Below, in pieces: positions 31,458 to 40,272 of a DNA stretch of 64,000 nucleotides (the first letter of the stretch is position 1; each line of letters begins with the position of its first letter). The stretch is taken from positions 62,001 to 126,000 of the forward strand of contig DATGDH010000058.1 of NCBI GenBank assembly GCA_035310985.1, given 5' to 3'. Position numbers and translations under genes: made by a program. The notes beneath the pieces are model-generated. The model saw only the letters and a program-made list of their open reading frames with translations, had not been told where the DNA came from and ran no database searches. Source of the DNA: DAHVFK01 sp035310985 (GTDB lineage Bacteria; Pseudomonadota; Gammaproteobacteria; Burkholderiales; SG8-39).

Positions 31458-33428
31458 ATGCACAGCCTCTGGGACGACGCCGAAGCGGCCGGATTCACCG
31501 GTCCGCTCGGACCGCGCGTGTACACCTCCCGGCTGCTGGGACGCGACAAGTCTCTCGTCCTGCACGGCGGCGGCAATACGTCCGTGAAGCTGCGCGAGAA
31601 GAACGTGTTCGGCGAAGAGCACGAAGTCCTCTACGTGAAGGGCAGCGGCTGGGACCTCGAGACCATCGAACCGGCTGGCTTCACGCCGGTGGCCCTGGAT
31701 TACGTGCGGCGGCTGGCGCAGCTCGCGTCGCTGCCCGATCCGCAGATGGTGAACGAGCTCAACACGCACGTGCTGCGCGCAGGCGCGCCGTCGCCGTCGG
31801 TGGAAACGATCCTGCACGCAATCCTGCCGCACCGCTACGTCGACCACACGCACGCGGACCCGGTGCTGTCGATTTCCAACGCCCCTGCGGGCGACAAGCG
31901 CATCCGCGAGATCTACGGGGATCTGGTCGTAGTCGTTCCCTACGTGATGGCCGGCTTCGATCTCGCGGCGCGCTGCGCGCGCGAATTCGCGGCCAGCGCC
32001 GGAGCAGGCACGATCGGCATGGTGCTGCTCTCGCACGGGGTGTTCTCGTTCGGCGCGGACGCGCGCGAGTCGTACGAGCGCATGATCCGGCTCGTCTCCA
32101 TGGCGGAGGAATATCTTGCCGCGCACAAGGCGTGGCAGCAAAAGCCTGTCGCGCCCGCGCCCGCCATGGCCGGCCGCGAGGAGATTGCGCACCTGCGGCG
32201 CGACATCTCGCATTGCGCCGGCTTTCCCATGATCCTGAAGGTAAACGACTCCCCGAAGTTCCTCGCTTTCGCGCAGCGCCGCGACGTCACGCGCATCTCG
32301 CAAAGCGGTCCTGCCACACCCGATCACGTCATCCGCACCAAGCCGCTGCCGATGCTCGGTCGCAACGTGGCGGTTTTTGCGCAGGCCTACCGCGCGTATT
32401 TCGAGCGCCATGCGCCCCGCGCGAAGGAGCCGAAGACAATGCTCGATCCGGCGCCGCGCATCGTGCTGGACGCGGCGCTCGGTTTCGCCGCCGCGGGCCG
32501 CGGCGCGAAAGATGCTGCGATCGTCGAGGAACTGTACGACCATACGATCGATGTCATCCTGCGCGCGGAGGCGCTCGGCGGCTGGCGCGCCGTGGATGAG
32601 CGCGATCTGTTCGACATCGAATACTGGGACCTGGAACAGGCCAAGCTGCGCAAGGCTGGGACTGCGCCTGTGTTCGGCGGCGAGGTGGCCCTCGTGACCG
32701 GCGCCGCCTCGGGCATCGGCAAGGCCTGCGTCGAGGCGTTTCTCAGGCGCGGGGCGGCCGTGCTCGGTCTCGACCGCAATCCGGCGATCGCGGACATGTG
32801 GCGGCGCGCGGATTTCCTCGGGCTGGCCTGCGACGTCACCGATCCTGCCGCGGTGCGCGCCGCGCTCGATCTGACGATCAAGCGTTTCGGCGGGGTCGAT
32901 ATGCTGGTGTTGAATGCCGGCATCTTCCCCGCTTCCCAGCCGATCCAGGACATCGCGCCGGCCACCTGGCAGGCGACCATGTCGGTGAACGTCGACGCGA
33001 ACCTGCGCCTCATGCAGGAATGCCACCCGCTGCTCAAGCTCGCGCCGCGCGGCGGGCGGATCGTGGTGATCGGCTCGAAGAACGTCCCCGCGCCGGGGCC
33101 CGGCGCCGCGGCCTACTCCACCTCCAAGGCCGCACTCAACCAGCTGGCGCGCGTCGCGGCGCTCGAGTGGGGCAAGGACGGCATACGCATCAACTCACTG
33201 CACCCGAACGCGGTGTACGACACTGCGCTGTGGACCGACGAGGTGCTCGCCTCGCGCGCCGCGGCATACAAGCTGAGCGTCGAGCAATACCGGCGCAACA
33301 ACCTGCTCGGCGCCGAGGTGGCCTCGCGCGATGTCGCTGAACTCGCGGCGGAGATGTGCGGACCGCTGTTCGCCAAGACCACAGCCGCGCAGGTCCCGGT
33401 GGACGGCGGCAACGAACGCGTGGTGTGA
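31458..33428 (+). CDS. Bifunctional class II aldolase / short-chain dehydrogenase
   Basis: 656-residue fusion. Residues 1-390 are a zinc class II aldolase (RhaD/FucA type): GGGNTSVKL substrate loop, His130 and His132 in HTHADPVLSIS and a further His in LLSHGVFSFG. Residues 405-656 are an SDR: NAD-binding TGAASGIG near 413, NAG motif in VLNAGIFP, and the catalytic Tyr near 553 with Lys in YSTSK. Related fusions cleave rhamnulose 1-phosphate and process the lactaldehyde. Here the stop overlaps the mtnA start, suggesting the substrate is 5-methylthioribulose 1-phosphate. Family certain, substrate inferred. Confidence 0.88.
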   Translation: MHSLWDDAEAAGFTGPLGPRVYTSRLLGRDKSLVLHGGGNTSVKLREKNVFGEEHEVLYVKGSGWDLETIEPAGFTPVALDYVRRLAQLASLPDPQMVNELNTHVLRAGAPSPSVETILHAILPHRYVDHTHADPVLSISNAPAGDKRIREIYGDLVVVVPYVMAGFDLAARCAREFAASAGAGTIGMVLLSHGVFSFGADARESYERMIRLVSMAEEYLAAHKAWQQKPVAPAPAMAGREEIAHLRRDISHCAGFPMILKVNDSPKFLAFAQRRDVTRISQSGPATPDHVIRTKPLPMLGRNVAVFAQAYRAYFERHAPRAKEPKTMLDPAPRIVLDAALGFAAAGRGAKDAAIVEELYDHTIDVILRAEALGGWRAVDERDLFDIEYWDLEQAKLRKAGTAPVFGGEVALVTGAASGIGKACVEAFLRRGAAVLGLDRNPAIADMWRRADFLGLACDVTDPAAVRAALDLTIKRFGGVDMLVLNAGIFPASQPIQDIAPATWQATMSVNVDANLRLMQECHPLLKLAPRGGRIVVIGSKNVPAPGPGAAAYSTSKAALNQLARVAALEWGKDGIRINSLHPNAVYDTALWTDEVLASRAAAYKLSVEQYRRNNLLGAEVASRDVAELAAEMCGPLFAKTTAAQVPVDGGNERVV

Positions 33429-34420
33429 TGGCCGTCGCGACGATGCGCTGGACGGGCGCTGCGCTCGAGCTCCTCGACCAGAGGCTGCTGCCCGAGCGCA
33501 TCGAATACTTGCCGTGCCGCAGCGCGGCCGAGGTGGCGCAAGCGATCCGCGACATGGTCGTGCGCGGCGCGCCGGCGATCGGCTGCGCGGCGGCGTTCGG
33601 CGTCGCGCTCGCCGCCCGCGGCGGACAGGCGCTCGAAGCGGCTTTCGAGGTCCTTGCGCGCAGCCGCCCTACGGCGGTGAACCTGTTCTGGGCGCTCGAG
33701 CGCATGCGCAAGACGCTCGCCGCGCGCGGCGCCGACGCACTCGAGGGCGAAGCCCTGGCGATCTTCGAGGAGGATCTGGCAGCCAACCGCGCCATCGGCG
33801 CGCAGGGCGCGCCGCTCATCCCGGAGGGCGCGCGCGTAATGACTCACTGCAACGCGGGGGCGCTGGCCACGGCCGGCCACGGCACCGCGCTTGGCGTGCT
33901 GCGCTCGGCGCGCGACGCGGGCAGGCGCTTCTCGGTGATCGCCAACGAGACTCGGCCCTACTTGCAGGGCGCGCGCCTCACGGCATGGGAAATGGTCCAG
34001 GAATCGATCCCGGTCACCGTCATCACCGACAGCATGGCGGGCTTCCTCATGAGCCGCGGAGAGGTCGATCTGGTGCTCGTCGGCGCGGACCGCATCGCGG
34101 CAAACGGCGACGTCGCGAACAAGATCGGCACCTACACGCTCGCCGTTCTGGCTCGGCGCCACGCGCTGCCCTTCTACGTGGCGGCGCCGCTCTCGACGTT
34201 CGACACGAGCCTCGCCGACGGCCGCGCGATCCCGGTCGAGGAGCGCCCCGCGAGCGAGGTGACCGGCTACGGCGCGGCGCGCTGGGCGCCGCTGGGCGTG
34301 AGCGTGCGCAACCCGGCGTTCGACATCACGCCCGCCGATCTCGTCAGCGCGCTGATCACCGAGCGCGGCGTGCTACGGCCGCCGTTCGCTCTCGCGATCG
34401 CAAAGCTTGCAGGCGGATGA
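33428..34420 (+). CDS. mtnA: S-methyl-5-thioribose-1-phosphate isomerase
   Basis: Isomerises 5-methylthioribose 1-phosphate to methylthioribulose 1-phosphate in salvage of the polyamine by-product methylthioadenosine. 330 residues. Substrate-binding RGAPAIGCAAAFG (about 43-55), catalytic Cys near 140 in MTHCNAGALATAGHGTALG and catalytic Asp near 220 in GADRIAANGDVANKIGT. ATG 33428 shares a base with the aldolase-SDR stop. No mtnP, mtnK, mtnB, mtnC or mtnD is adjacent, which favours an aldolase-based branch. The related eIF2B-alpha and ribose-isomerase families are less likely, given the length and motifs. Confidence 0.93.
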   Translation: MAVATMRWTGAALELLDQRLLPERIEYLPCRSAAEVAQAIRDMVVRGAPAIGCAAAFGVALAARGGQALEAAFEVLARSRPTAVNLFWALERMRKTLAARGADALEGEALAIFEEDLAANRAIGAQGAPLIPEGARVMTHCNAGALATAGHGTALGVLRSARDAGRRFSVIANETRPYLQGARLTAWEMVQESIPVTVITDSMAGFLMSRGEVDLVLVGADRIAANGDVANKIGTYTLAVLARRHALPFYVAAPLSTFDTSLADGRAIPVEERPASEVTGYGAARWAPLGVSVRNPAFDITPADLVSALITERGVLRPPFALAIAKLAGG

Positions 34421-34501
34421 CGCTTCGTTTAAGGTCGCGGGGTTTTTCCGCTCAAAGAAACCTGCCCTAGACAGGGTTTCACGACATTCACGGAGGGATG
34501 C

Positions 34502-35737
34502 ATGAAAAGGCTTGTCACTCATTCGGCGCGCCTGGGCGCCGCAATCGCCGTCACGCTCGCGTTCGGCGCACCCGCATCCGCGGCCGACGACGTCATCACG
34601 CTCGGCTCGGCGATCTCGATCACGGGGAAATACTCCCAGGAAGGCAAGAACGCGAGCGACGGTTACAACTTCGCGGTGAAGCGCATCAACGAAATGGGCG
34701 GCGTCAAGGTTGACGGCAAGACGTACAAGCTCGCCGTTAAGTACTACGACGACGAGTCGACACCCGCCCGCACGGCCCAGCTCCTGGAGCGCATCATCAA
34801 CCAGGACGGCATCAAATACATTCTCGGCCCATACGGCTCCGGCCCCACCAAGGCGGCTGCACCAGTGATCGAAAAGTACAAGATTCCGATGGTCGAAGCC
34901 GAAGGGGCGTCGCGCTCGCTCTTCACGCAGGGCTATCGCTACATGTTCGCGGCCCTGTCGACGTCCGACCAGTACCTTTCGCCGGTCATCGAGCTTGCCG
35001 CGGAGCTGGCCCAGAAAAGCGGCAAGAAGCCGGGCGACCTGACGATCGGAATGGCGTTCGAGAACGATCCATTCTCCCTCGACGTTCGGCAAGGGGTCGT
35101 CGACGAAGCCAAGAAGTACGGCATGAAGATCGTGGTCGACGACAAGATGCCTCGCGACTTGAGCGACATCTCCGCCACGCTCACTAAGGTCAAGGCCCTC
35201 AGGCCCGACGTTCTCGCGTTCTCGGGACACACCAAGGGCGCAACGACCGCGGCGCGGCAAATGAAGGAACTGGGCGTCAACGCATCGATCGTGGCCATGA
35301 CGCATTGCGAATCGGCCAAGCTGACCACCCAGTTCGGTGCGGCGTCCGAGGGCATTCTGTGCCCGACCCAGTGGGCCGAGACGCTCAAGTACAAGGACAA
35401 TGTGTTCGGCACGGCCATGGACTACAACAAGGCGTTCCTTGCCGCGCACAAGGAGTACCAGATCGTTCCCTACCAGGTCGCGCAGGCCTCGGCGGTGATC
35501 GAGATCTGGGCCGACGCCTTCCGCCGGGCGCAGAGCTTCGATACCGAAAAGCTGCGCGACGCGCTTGCCGCGACGGACATGCAGACTTTCTACGGCAACA
35601 TCAAGTTCAGTGAGGTCGGCAATAACATCGCCAAACCGATGGTTTTGCGCCAGATCCAGGACGGCAAGTACGTCGTGGTGGCGCCGACCAAGTACGCCTC
35701 CGAGCCGGTGGTGTACCCCCGGAAGGCTCCGCAGTAA
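34502..35737 (+). CDS. ABC transporter substrate-binding protein (branched-chain amino acid type)
   Basis: 411 residues, periplasmic. Signal peptide about 27 residues (LGAAIAVTLAFGAPASAAD), then a type I periplasmic binding fold of the Leu/Ile/Val receptor family: ITLGSAISITGKYSQEGKNASDGYNFAVKRIN and ILGPYGSGPTKAAAPVIEK are diagnostic blocks. GGAGGG precedes ATG 34502. First gene of a five-gene uptake operon. Members of this family also bind aromatic compounds, ureas and amides, so the substrate is open. The 80 bases upstream hold no gene and an imperfect hairpin. Confidence 0.9.
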   Translation: MKRLVTHSARLGAAIAVTLAFGAPASAADDVITLGSAISITGKYSQEGKNASDGYNFAVKRINEMGGVKVDGKTYKLAVKYYDDESTPARTAQLLERIINQDGIKYILGPYGSGPTKAAAPVIEKYKIPMVEAEGASRSLFTQGYRYMFAALSTSDQYLSPVIELAAELAQKSGKKPGDLTIGMAFENDPFSLDVRQGVVDEAKKYGMKIVVDDKMPRDLSDISATLTKVKALRPDVLAFSGHTKGATTAARQMKELGVNASIVAMTHCESAKLTTQFGAASEGILCPTQWAETLKYKDNVFGTAMDYNKAFLAAHKEYQIVPYQVAQASAVIEIWADAFRRAQSFDTEKLRDALAATDMQTFYGNIKFSEVGNNIAKPMVLRQIQDGKYVVVAPTKYASEPVVYPRKAPQ

Positions 35738-35769
35738 CCGCTCGACTCATCGCTTAAGCGTAACGTAGG

Positions 35770-35795
35770 CGCGCCGGCGCTCACGGGCCGGCGCG
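35770..35795 (+). other. Stable stem-loop between receptor and permease genes
   Basis: CGCGCCGGC (35770-35778) and GCCGGCGCG (35787-35795) pair perfectly over nine bases around an eight-base loop, without a T tract. Such hairpins after binding-protein genes often protect the upstream mRNA, giving more receptor than permease. It sits ten bases before the permease ATG. Confidence 0.55.
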
Positions 35796-35804
35796 ATTGC
35801 GTGC

Positions 35805-36707
35805 ATGTGGGAAAACCTGCAGATTCTGGGCACCGCGCCGGTGTTCAACATTCAGCTCTGGCTGAACGGCCTGAGCGTCGGCGCGGTCTTCGCCCTCGCC
35901 GCCTATGGCCTTGCTCTGGTCTGGGGCGTGACAAGCGTCAAGAACCTCGCCCAAGGCGACTTCGTGATGATGGGAGGGTATCTCGGCTACGAGCTGTCGC
36001 GTCACGGCGTCCATCCGATCGCCGCGATCGTGCCGGTGGCCGTGCTGATGTTCGGTTACGGCTGGCTCATCTACAAGCTGATCATTCGCCGGGTAATCCA
36101 GCTGGACCTTTTCACCTCGCTGCTCGCGACCTTCGGCCTTGCGATCACCATGCAGCAAGTGATGAACCTGGTCTTCGGCCCCGACGTGCGCACGCTCAAA
36201 TCGGGCTTTGGCCGGTTCGAGATGTTCGGCGGCATGGTCGACATCACCCAGATTCGGGTGATCGCATTCGGGTTGTGCGCCGTGCTCGCGGTGGCCATGG
36301 TGCTGTTTCTGAGGAAAAGCCGCATGGGCCAGGCGATCCGGGCGACCGCCCAGGATCCGCGCGCAGCCCGCGTGCTCGGAGTCAATACGGACCTCGTCTA
36401 CGCGCTTACGTTCTCGATCAACTCGGCGATCTGCGGCGTGACGGGCGTAATTATTGCCATGATCTGGGTAATCCAGCCGTTCTACGGCATTGCTTATTCG
36501 GTCCGGGCGTTCGTCATCGTGACCGCCGCCGGGCTGGGCAACTTCCCCGGGGTGATCATGACGGCGCTCGGGCTGGGTGTCGTCGAGCAGTACGGCGGGT
36601 TCGTGCTCGGAGCCCAATTCCAGCAGGCAACCGTCGTGACCCTGCTGCTGGTCATCCTCATTTGGCGCCAGTTGCTGCTGCGGCGCCAGCGCCTGGCGCT
36701 GCAATGA
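35805..36707 (+). CDS. Branched-chain amino acid-type ABC permease (LivH-like)
   Basis: 300 residues, about eight hydrophobic helices; inner-membrane subunit. Family blocks: NGLSVGAVFALAAYGLALVWGV near 20-41 and the cytoplasmic loop GQAIRATAQDPRAARVLGVN near 172-191 that docks on the ATPase. ATG 35805 is preferred. The stop overlaps the next permease gene in an ATGA junction. Works with the four neighbouring genes as one importer. Confidence 0.9.
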   Translation: MWENLQILGTAPVFNIQLWLNGLSVGAVFALAAYGLALVWGVTSVKNLAQGDFVMMGGYLGYELSRHGVHPIAAIVPVAVLMFGYGWLIYKLIIRRVIQLDLFTSLLATFGLAITMQQVMNLVFGPDVRTLKSGFGRFEMFGGMVDITQIRVIAFGLCAVLAVAMVLFLRKSRMGQAIRATAQDPRAARVLGVNTDLVYALTFSINSAICGVTGVIIAMIWVIQPFYGIAYSVRAFVIVTAAGLGNFPGVIMTALGLGVVEQYGGFVLGAQFQQATVVTLLLVILIWRQLLLRRQRLALQ

Positions 36708-37744
36708 CCCGCAAATCGCTCGCACTCCACCTCGCCCTGCTTGCCGTCGGGATTGCGGCCCCCTTCCTGTTTCCCGCGCACGCGGTTCAGTTCGCAATCT
36801 TCTGGATCTTCGTGCTGTTTGCGCAGACCTGGGACACGATGGGCGGCCAGATGGGTTACAACTCTCTGGGCAACATCACCTTTTTCGGTTTTGGGATGTA
36901 CATCTGCGCAATAGCGCAGATCGCTCTCGTGTACAACGTCGGCGAGTACACCGCCGCTACCGGCGCCATCAAGGTCGATTTTACCGATCAGCAGTACTAC
37001 GCCGGGCTCGCCCTAGGCGTGTTCTTGGCCGCGATCGGGCCGGTAATCCTCGCCGCGATCCTCAGTTGGATTCTGTTCGGCCTACGCGGACCATATTTCG
37101 CAATCGGTACGCTGGGCGTGGCGATCGCGGCGGCCGAGCTCACTAGCGCCTGGGGCTGGGTCGGCGGCGGCAGCGGAATCGCGATGCCGGTGTTTCCGGG
37201 CGGCCCCGGAATGCGGGAGCGATTCTTTTACTGGGCGTGCATGCTGGCGGCTGTCCTTTGTTACCTGTTCCTGCGCTGGCTCTACAGCACGCGCTTCAGC
37301 CTGGCAATCAATGCGATCCGCGACGACGAGGACAAGGCCGAGGCGCTCGGGCTGCACACCATGCGCTACAAGACGGTAGCCTGGTCCGTGTCCGCATTCT
37401 TTCTCGGCATCGCCGGCGCTCTGTTCGGCAACATGACGGGATTCATCGAGCCGCTGGAGACCGCTTACCCGACCCTCACCTTCGGCATCTTCATGGTCGC
37501 AATGACCCTGCTCGGCGGCAAGGGGACGCTATGGGGACCGATCATCGGAGCAGTCGTGTTTTACACCCTGCGCGAGCTTACCTGGACCTACCTGCTCGGC
37601 TGGCAGTACATCGCCCTCGGCGTGCTGATCATCGTCAACGTGGTCTACTTCCAGCAGGGGATCCTGGGATGGTTGCGGACGCGCAAGCCCGAGTGGTTCG
37701 GCGTGCGCATCGAAACGCAACCGACGAAGGTTGCAGGCAAATGA
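36704..37744 (+). CDS. Branched-chain amino acid-type ABC permease (LivM-like)
   Basis: 346 residues with about ten hydrophobic segments. GQMGYNSLGNITFFGFGMY and the coupling loop FSLAINAIRDDEDKAEALGL identify the LivM type. It carries a C-terminal extension (about the last 30 residues, RKPEWFGVRIETQPTKVAGK-like) beyond the last helix. ATG 36704 overlaps the livH-like stop; the longer open frame upstream is a shadow of livH. Its stop overlaps the ATPase start. Confidence 0.9.
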   Translation: MTRKSLALHLALLAVGIAAPFLFPAHAVQFAIFWIFVLFAQTWDTMGGQMGYNSLGNITFFGFGMYICAIAQIALVYNVGEYTAATGAIKVDFTDQQYYAGLALGVFLAAIGPVILAAILSWILFGLRGPYFAIGTLGVAIAAAELTSAWGWVGGGSGIAMPVFPGGPGMRERFFYWACMLAAVLCYLFLRWLYSTRFSLAINAIRDDEDKAEALGLHTMRYKTVAWSVSAFFLGIAGALFGNMTGFIEPLETAYPTLTFGIFMVAMTLLGGKGTLWGPIIGAVVFYTLRELTWTYLLGWQYIALGVLIIVNVVYFQQGILGWLRTRKPEWFGVRIETQPTKVAGK

Positions 37745-38490
37745 CGAGCGGCGCCATCATCGAGGTGCGCGGCGTCACCAAGGCATTCGGCGGTGTAGTC
37801 GCGAACCGCAACGTTTCGCTCAAGGTCGAGCCCGGCGGAATTACCGGGTTGATCGGCCCGAACGGTTCAGGCAAGACGACATTATTCAATTCGATCGTCG
37901 GCCAGCATCCGATCGACTCTGGATCGATACTGTTCGAAGGCCAGGAGATCTCGCGCCTCAACGTGCAACAGATCGCCCGCCTTGGAATGCTGCGAACGTT
38001 CCAGCAGACGCGCATCTTCTCGAAGATGGACTGCATACAGAATCTGCTCATTTCGCTTCCACATCGCGACAACGCCTGGAAGAACATGTTCGTGCGCTAC
38101 TCGCACGAGTTGATCGAGAAAGCGGAGCGGCTGCTGGAATTCGTAGGGCTTTACTCCAAGCGCCTGCTGGTCGCCGGCTCGTTGTCCTTCGGACAGCAGA
38201 AGTTGCTCGAATTTGCCATGGCGCTCATGAATGAGCCGAAGGTGCTGTTGCTCGACGAACCCACGGCGGGGATCAATCCTACGCTGATCAACGGCCTGAT
38301 CGATCGCCTCAAGCGCGCGAACCAGGAATTCGGCATCACGCTGTTCGTGATCGAGCACAACATGCGCGTCATCATGAACCTTGCGAGCCATATCTACTGC
38401 ATGTCTCACGGAGAATTGCTCGCGAGCGGCTCTCCTGCCCAGATCCGCGACGATCAGCGCGTGATCGACGCCTACCTGGGAGCGCACTGA
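37741..38490 (+). CDS. ABC transporter ATP-binding protein (LivG-like)
   Basis: 249 residues. Walker A GPNGSGKTT (about 39-47), Q-loop FQQTRIF, signature LSFGQQKLLE (variant of LSGGQ, with Phe-Gly), Walker B VLLLDEP and switch His in VIEHNM. The end (HIYCMSHGELLASGSPAQI) fits the LivG type. ATG 37741 overlaps the livM-like stop. Drives import together with the second ATPase. Confidence 0.92.
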   Translation: MTSGAIIEVRGVTKAFGGVVANRNVSLKVEPGGITGLIGPNGSGKTTLFNSIVGQHPIDSGSILFEGQEISRLNVQQIARLGMLRTFQQTRIFSKMDCIQNLLISLPHRDNAWKNMFVRYSHELIEKAERLLEFVGLYSKRLLVAGSLSFGQQKLLEFAMALMNEPKVLLLDEPTAGINPTLINGLIDRLKRANQEFGITLFVIEHNMRVIMNLASHIYCMSHGELLASGSPAQIRDDQRVIDAYLGAH

Positions 38491-38491
38491 G

Positions 38492-39361
38492 GTGCCGAAA
38501 GAGACCACGCTTGCGGGGGGCTACCACGATGGTTCGGTAGACGTCGTTCTGTCCGTCGACGATGTCGCCCGCCAGGCAGAGGAGCTACGCTCCGAGATCC
38601 CCGAATCGAGATTGATGACACTGGCAGGCAACGAGCCGTTCCTTTCGATCCGGAACCTGCGTGCAGGCTACGGCAACATGGAAATCCTGCATGATTTCAC
38701 GCTGCACGTCGCCCGGGCACAGTCGCTGTGCCTGATCGGACCGAACGGAGCTGGCAAGTCGACAATTTTGCACTCCATCTACGGGTTCACCCGGATCTAT
38801 GGCGGAGAGATCACGGTCGGACAAGGAAGCGACAAACAAAACATCACGCACCTCACTTCCGATCGGAAGCTCAAAGAGGCACGTGTCGCCTATATCCTGC
38901 AGGACAAGTCCGTGTTCCCGAACATGACTGTCGAGGAGAATCTTCTGATGGGAGGCTATTTGCTGCACTCCCATGCCAAGGCGAAAGCCGCTGCAGAGCG
39001 TGTGTTCGACAAGTACGATCGTCTTGCCGCGCGCCGCAATCACACCGCGAAAGTGCTCTCTGGCGGCGAACGGCGCCTGCTCGAGATCTCGCGCGCGCTG
39101 GTGATGGAGCCCGACGTGCTGCTGGTCGACGAGCCCTCGATCGGCCTCGAGCCGCGCTTCATCGACATGGTATTCGAGATCCTGCACGACCTGCAGCGCC
39201 ACGAGGGCAAGACCATCCTGATGGTCGAGCAGAACGCGAAGAAGGGCCTGGAGTTCGCCGACCTAGGCTACGTGCTCGTGTCGGGCCAGCTCGCGCTCGC
39301 CGGCAAGGGCGACGAGCTGCTGCAGAACCCCGAAGTCGGGCGCCTGTTCCTCGGCGGCTGA
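38492..39361 (+). CDS. ABC transporter ATP-binding protein (LivF-like) with N-terminal extension
   Basis: 289 residues, about 40-50 more than typical LivF. Walker A GPNGAGKST near 86, Q-loop YILQDKSVFPNMTV, signature LSGGERRLLEI, Walker B VLLVDEPS and switch HEGKTILMVEQN, where Glu-Gln replaces the usual His. The extra N-terminal stretch (GSVDVVLSVDDVARQAEEL) has no recognised domain. GTG 38492 has a well-spaced GGAG; ATG 38615 is the alternative giving a conventional 248-residue protein. Last gene of the transporter operon. Confidence 0.9.
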   Translation: MPKETTLAGGYHDGSVDVVLSVDDVARQAEELRSEIPESRLMTLAGNEPFLSIRNLRAGYGNMEILHDFTLHVARAQSLCLIGPNGAGKSTILHSIYGFTRIYGGEITVGQGSDKQNITHLTSDRKLKEARVAYILQDKSVFPNMTVEENLLMGGYLLHSHAKAKAAAERVFDKYDRLAARRNHTAKVLSGGERRLLEISRALVMEPDVLLVDEPSIGLEPRFIDMVFEILHDLQRHEGKTILMVEQNAKKGLEFADLGYVLVSGQLALAGKGDELLQNPEVGRLFLGG

Positions 39362-39371
39362 GCGCGTTTCC

Positions 39372-39851
39372 TCAGGCGCGGATCTCGACCGGCGTTCCCG
39401 CGGGAACGAGATCGAACAGCTCGACGATGTCGGCGTTGCGCATGCGCACGCAGCCGATCGATCCGGGTTTGCCCATCTCGGCGCTGTCGGGCGAGCCGTG
39501 GATGTAGATGTGGCGACGCATAGTATCGACCTCGCCCAGCCGGTTGAATCCCGGCTCGCAACCCGACAGCCACAGGATGCGCGTGAGGATCCAGTCGCGT
39601 CCCGGATAACGCGCGTGCAGCGCGGGGCTCCAGATCTCGCCCGTCGGACGGCGGCGCACGAACACGGTATTCGGCGGCTGCCCAGCGCCGATCTTGGCGC
39701 GCACGATGTGCCGTCCGCGCGGGGTGCAGAAGCTGCCGTTCTTCTCCCCCGCGCCGTTCCTGGCAGTGGAAACGGAATAGCTCCTCAGCAAGCGTCCCTG
39801 CGCGTCCTGAAGTCGCAGCTCCTGCCGCGCCAGGCTGATATCTATCTTCAT
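39372..39851 (-). CDS. L,D-transpeptidase (YkuD domain)
   Basis: 159 residues consisting almost only of a YkuD catalytic domain: IYIHGSPDSAEMGKPGSIGC with His near 116 and catalytic Cys near 134, followed by VRM. These enzymes cross-link peptidoglycan or attach proteins to it, but no signal peptide is visible from ATG 39851, which is odd for a periplasmic enzyme; some YkuD proteins of this short type share the trait. ATG 39851 overlaps the tadA stop (ATGA). Convergent with the livF-like gene. Confidence 0.85.
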   Translation of the reverse strand: MKIDISLARQELRLQDAQGRLLRSYSVSTARNGAGEKNGSFCTPRGRHIVRAKIGAGQPPNTVFVRRRPTGEIWSPALHARYPGRDWILTRILWLSGCEPGFNRLGEVDTMRRHIYIHGSPDSAEMGKPGSIGCVRMRNADIVELFDLVPAGTPVEIRA

Positions 39852-40258
39852 CGTTTCGCGGCGAAGAATGCGCTCAGCAGCGCGCCGCAATCCTCGGCGA
39901 GCACGCCGCCCTCGACCCTCACCTGGCTCCTCAGCACGTGCTTCTTCGGATCCGTTGCGCCGAAAACGGCGCGCGCCACGCGCGCGTGGAACATGGCGCC
40001 GAGGCACATGTCGCAGGGCTCGAGCGTGACGTAAAGGGTCGACCCCGTCAGGCGGTAATTGCGCGCGGCCGTCGCGGCCGCGCGCAGCGCCTGGACCTCG
40101 GCGTGCGCGGTGGGATCGCAGGCGGTGATCGGACGGTTCCAGCCTTCCCCGATCACCTCGCCGTCCAGCACCACCACCGCGCCGACCGGCACTTCACCAT
40201 CCTGCGCGGCGCGGCGCGCAAGCTCCAGCGCTCGGCGCATGAACAGCTCGTCGTTCAT
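39848..40258 (-). CDS. tadA: tRNA(adenine34) deaminase
   Basis: Deaminates A34 to inosine in tRNA-Arg(ACG). 136 residues, a little shorter than E. coli TadA. Zinc site: His and catalytic Glu in TAHAEVQAL near 53-56 and the PCDMC cysteines near 82-86; N terminus DELFMRRALELARRAAQDGEVPVGAVVV is typical. The long open frame upstream to 41023 is antisense-type shadow of the MFS gene region. Its stop overlaps the L,D-transpeptidase start. Confidence 0.94.
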   Translation of the reverse strand: MNDELFMRRALELARRAAQDGEVPVGAVVVLDGEVIGEGWNRPITACDPTAHAEVQALRAAATAARNYRLTGSTLYVTLEPCDMCLGAMFHARVARAVFGATDPKKHVLRSQVRVEGGVLAEDCGALLSAFFAAKR

Positions 40259-40272
40259 GCCCGCACGATACC

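Noticed and set aside
30954..33026. 690-codon minus-strand frame ending in the GNAT domain
   Set aside because: The N-terminal 535 codons are antisense to the aldolase-SDR gene; the acetyltransferase starts at 31418.
34421..34501. Riboswitch upstream of the ABC importer
   Set aside because: Only an imperfect short hairpin is visible; the 80 bases are too few and match no riboswitch class I know.
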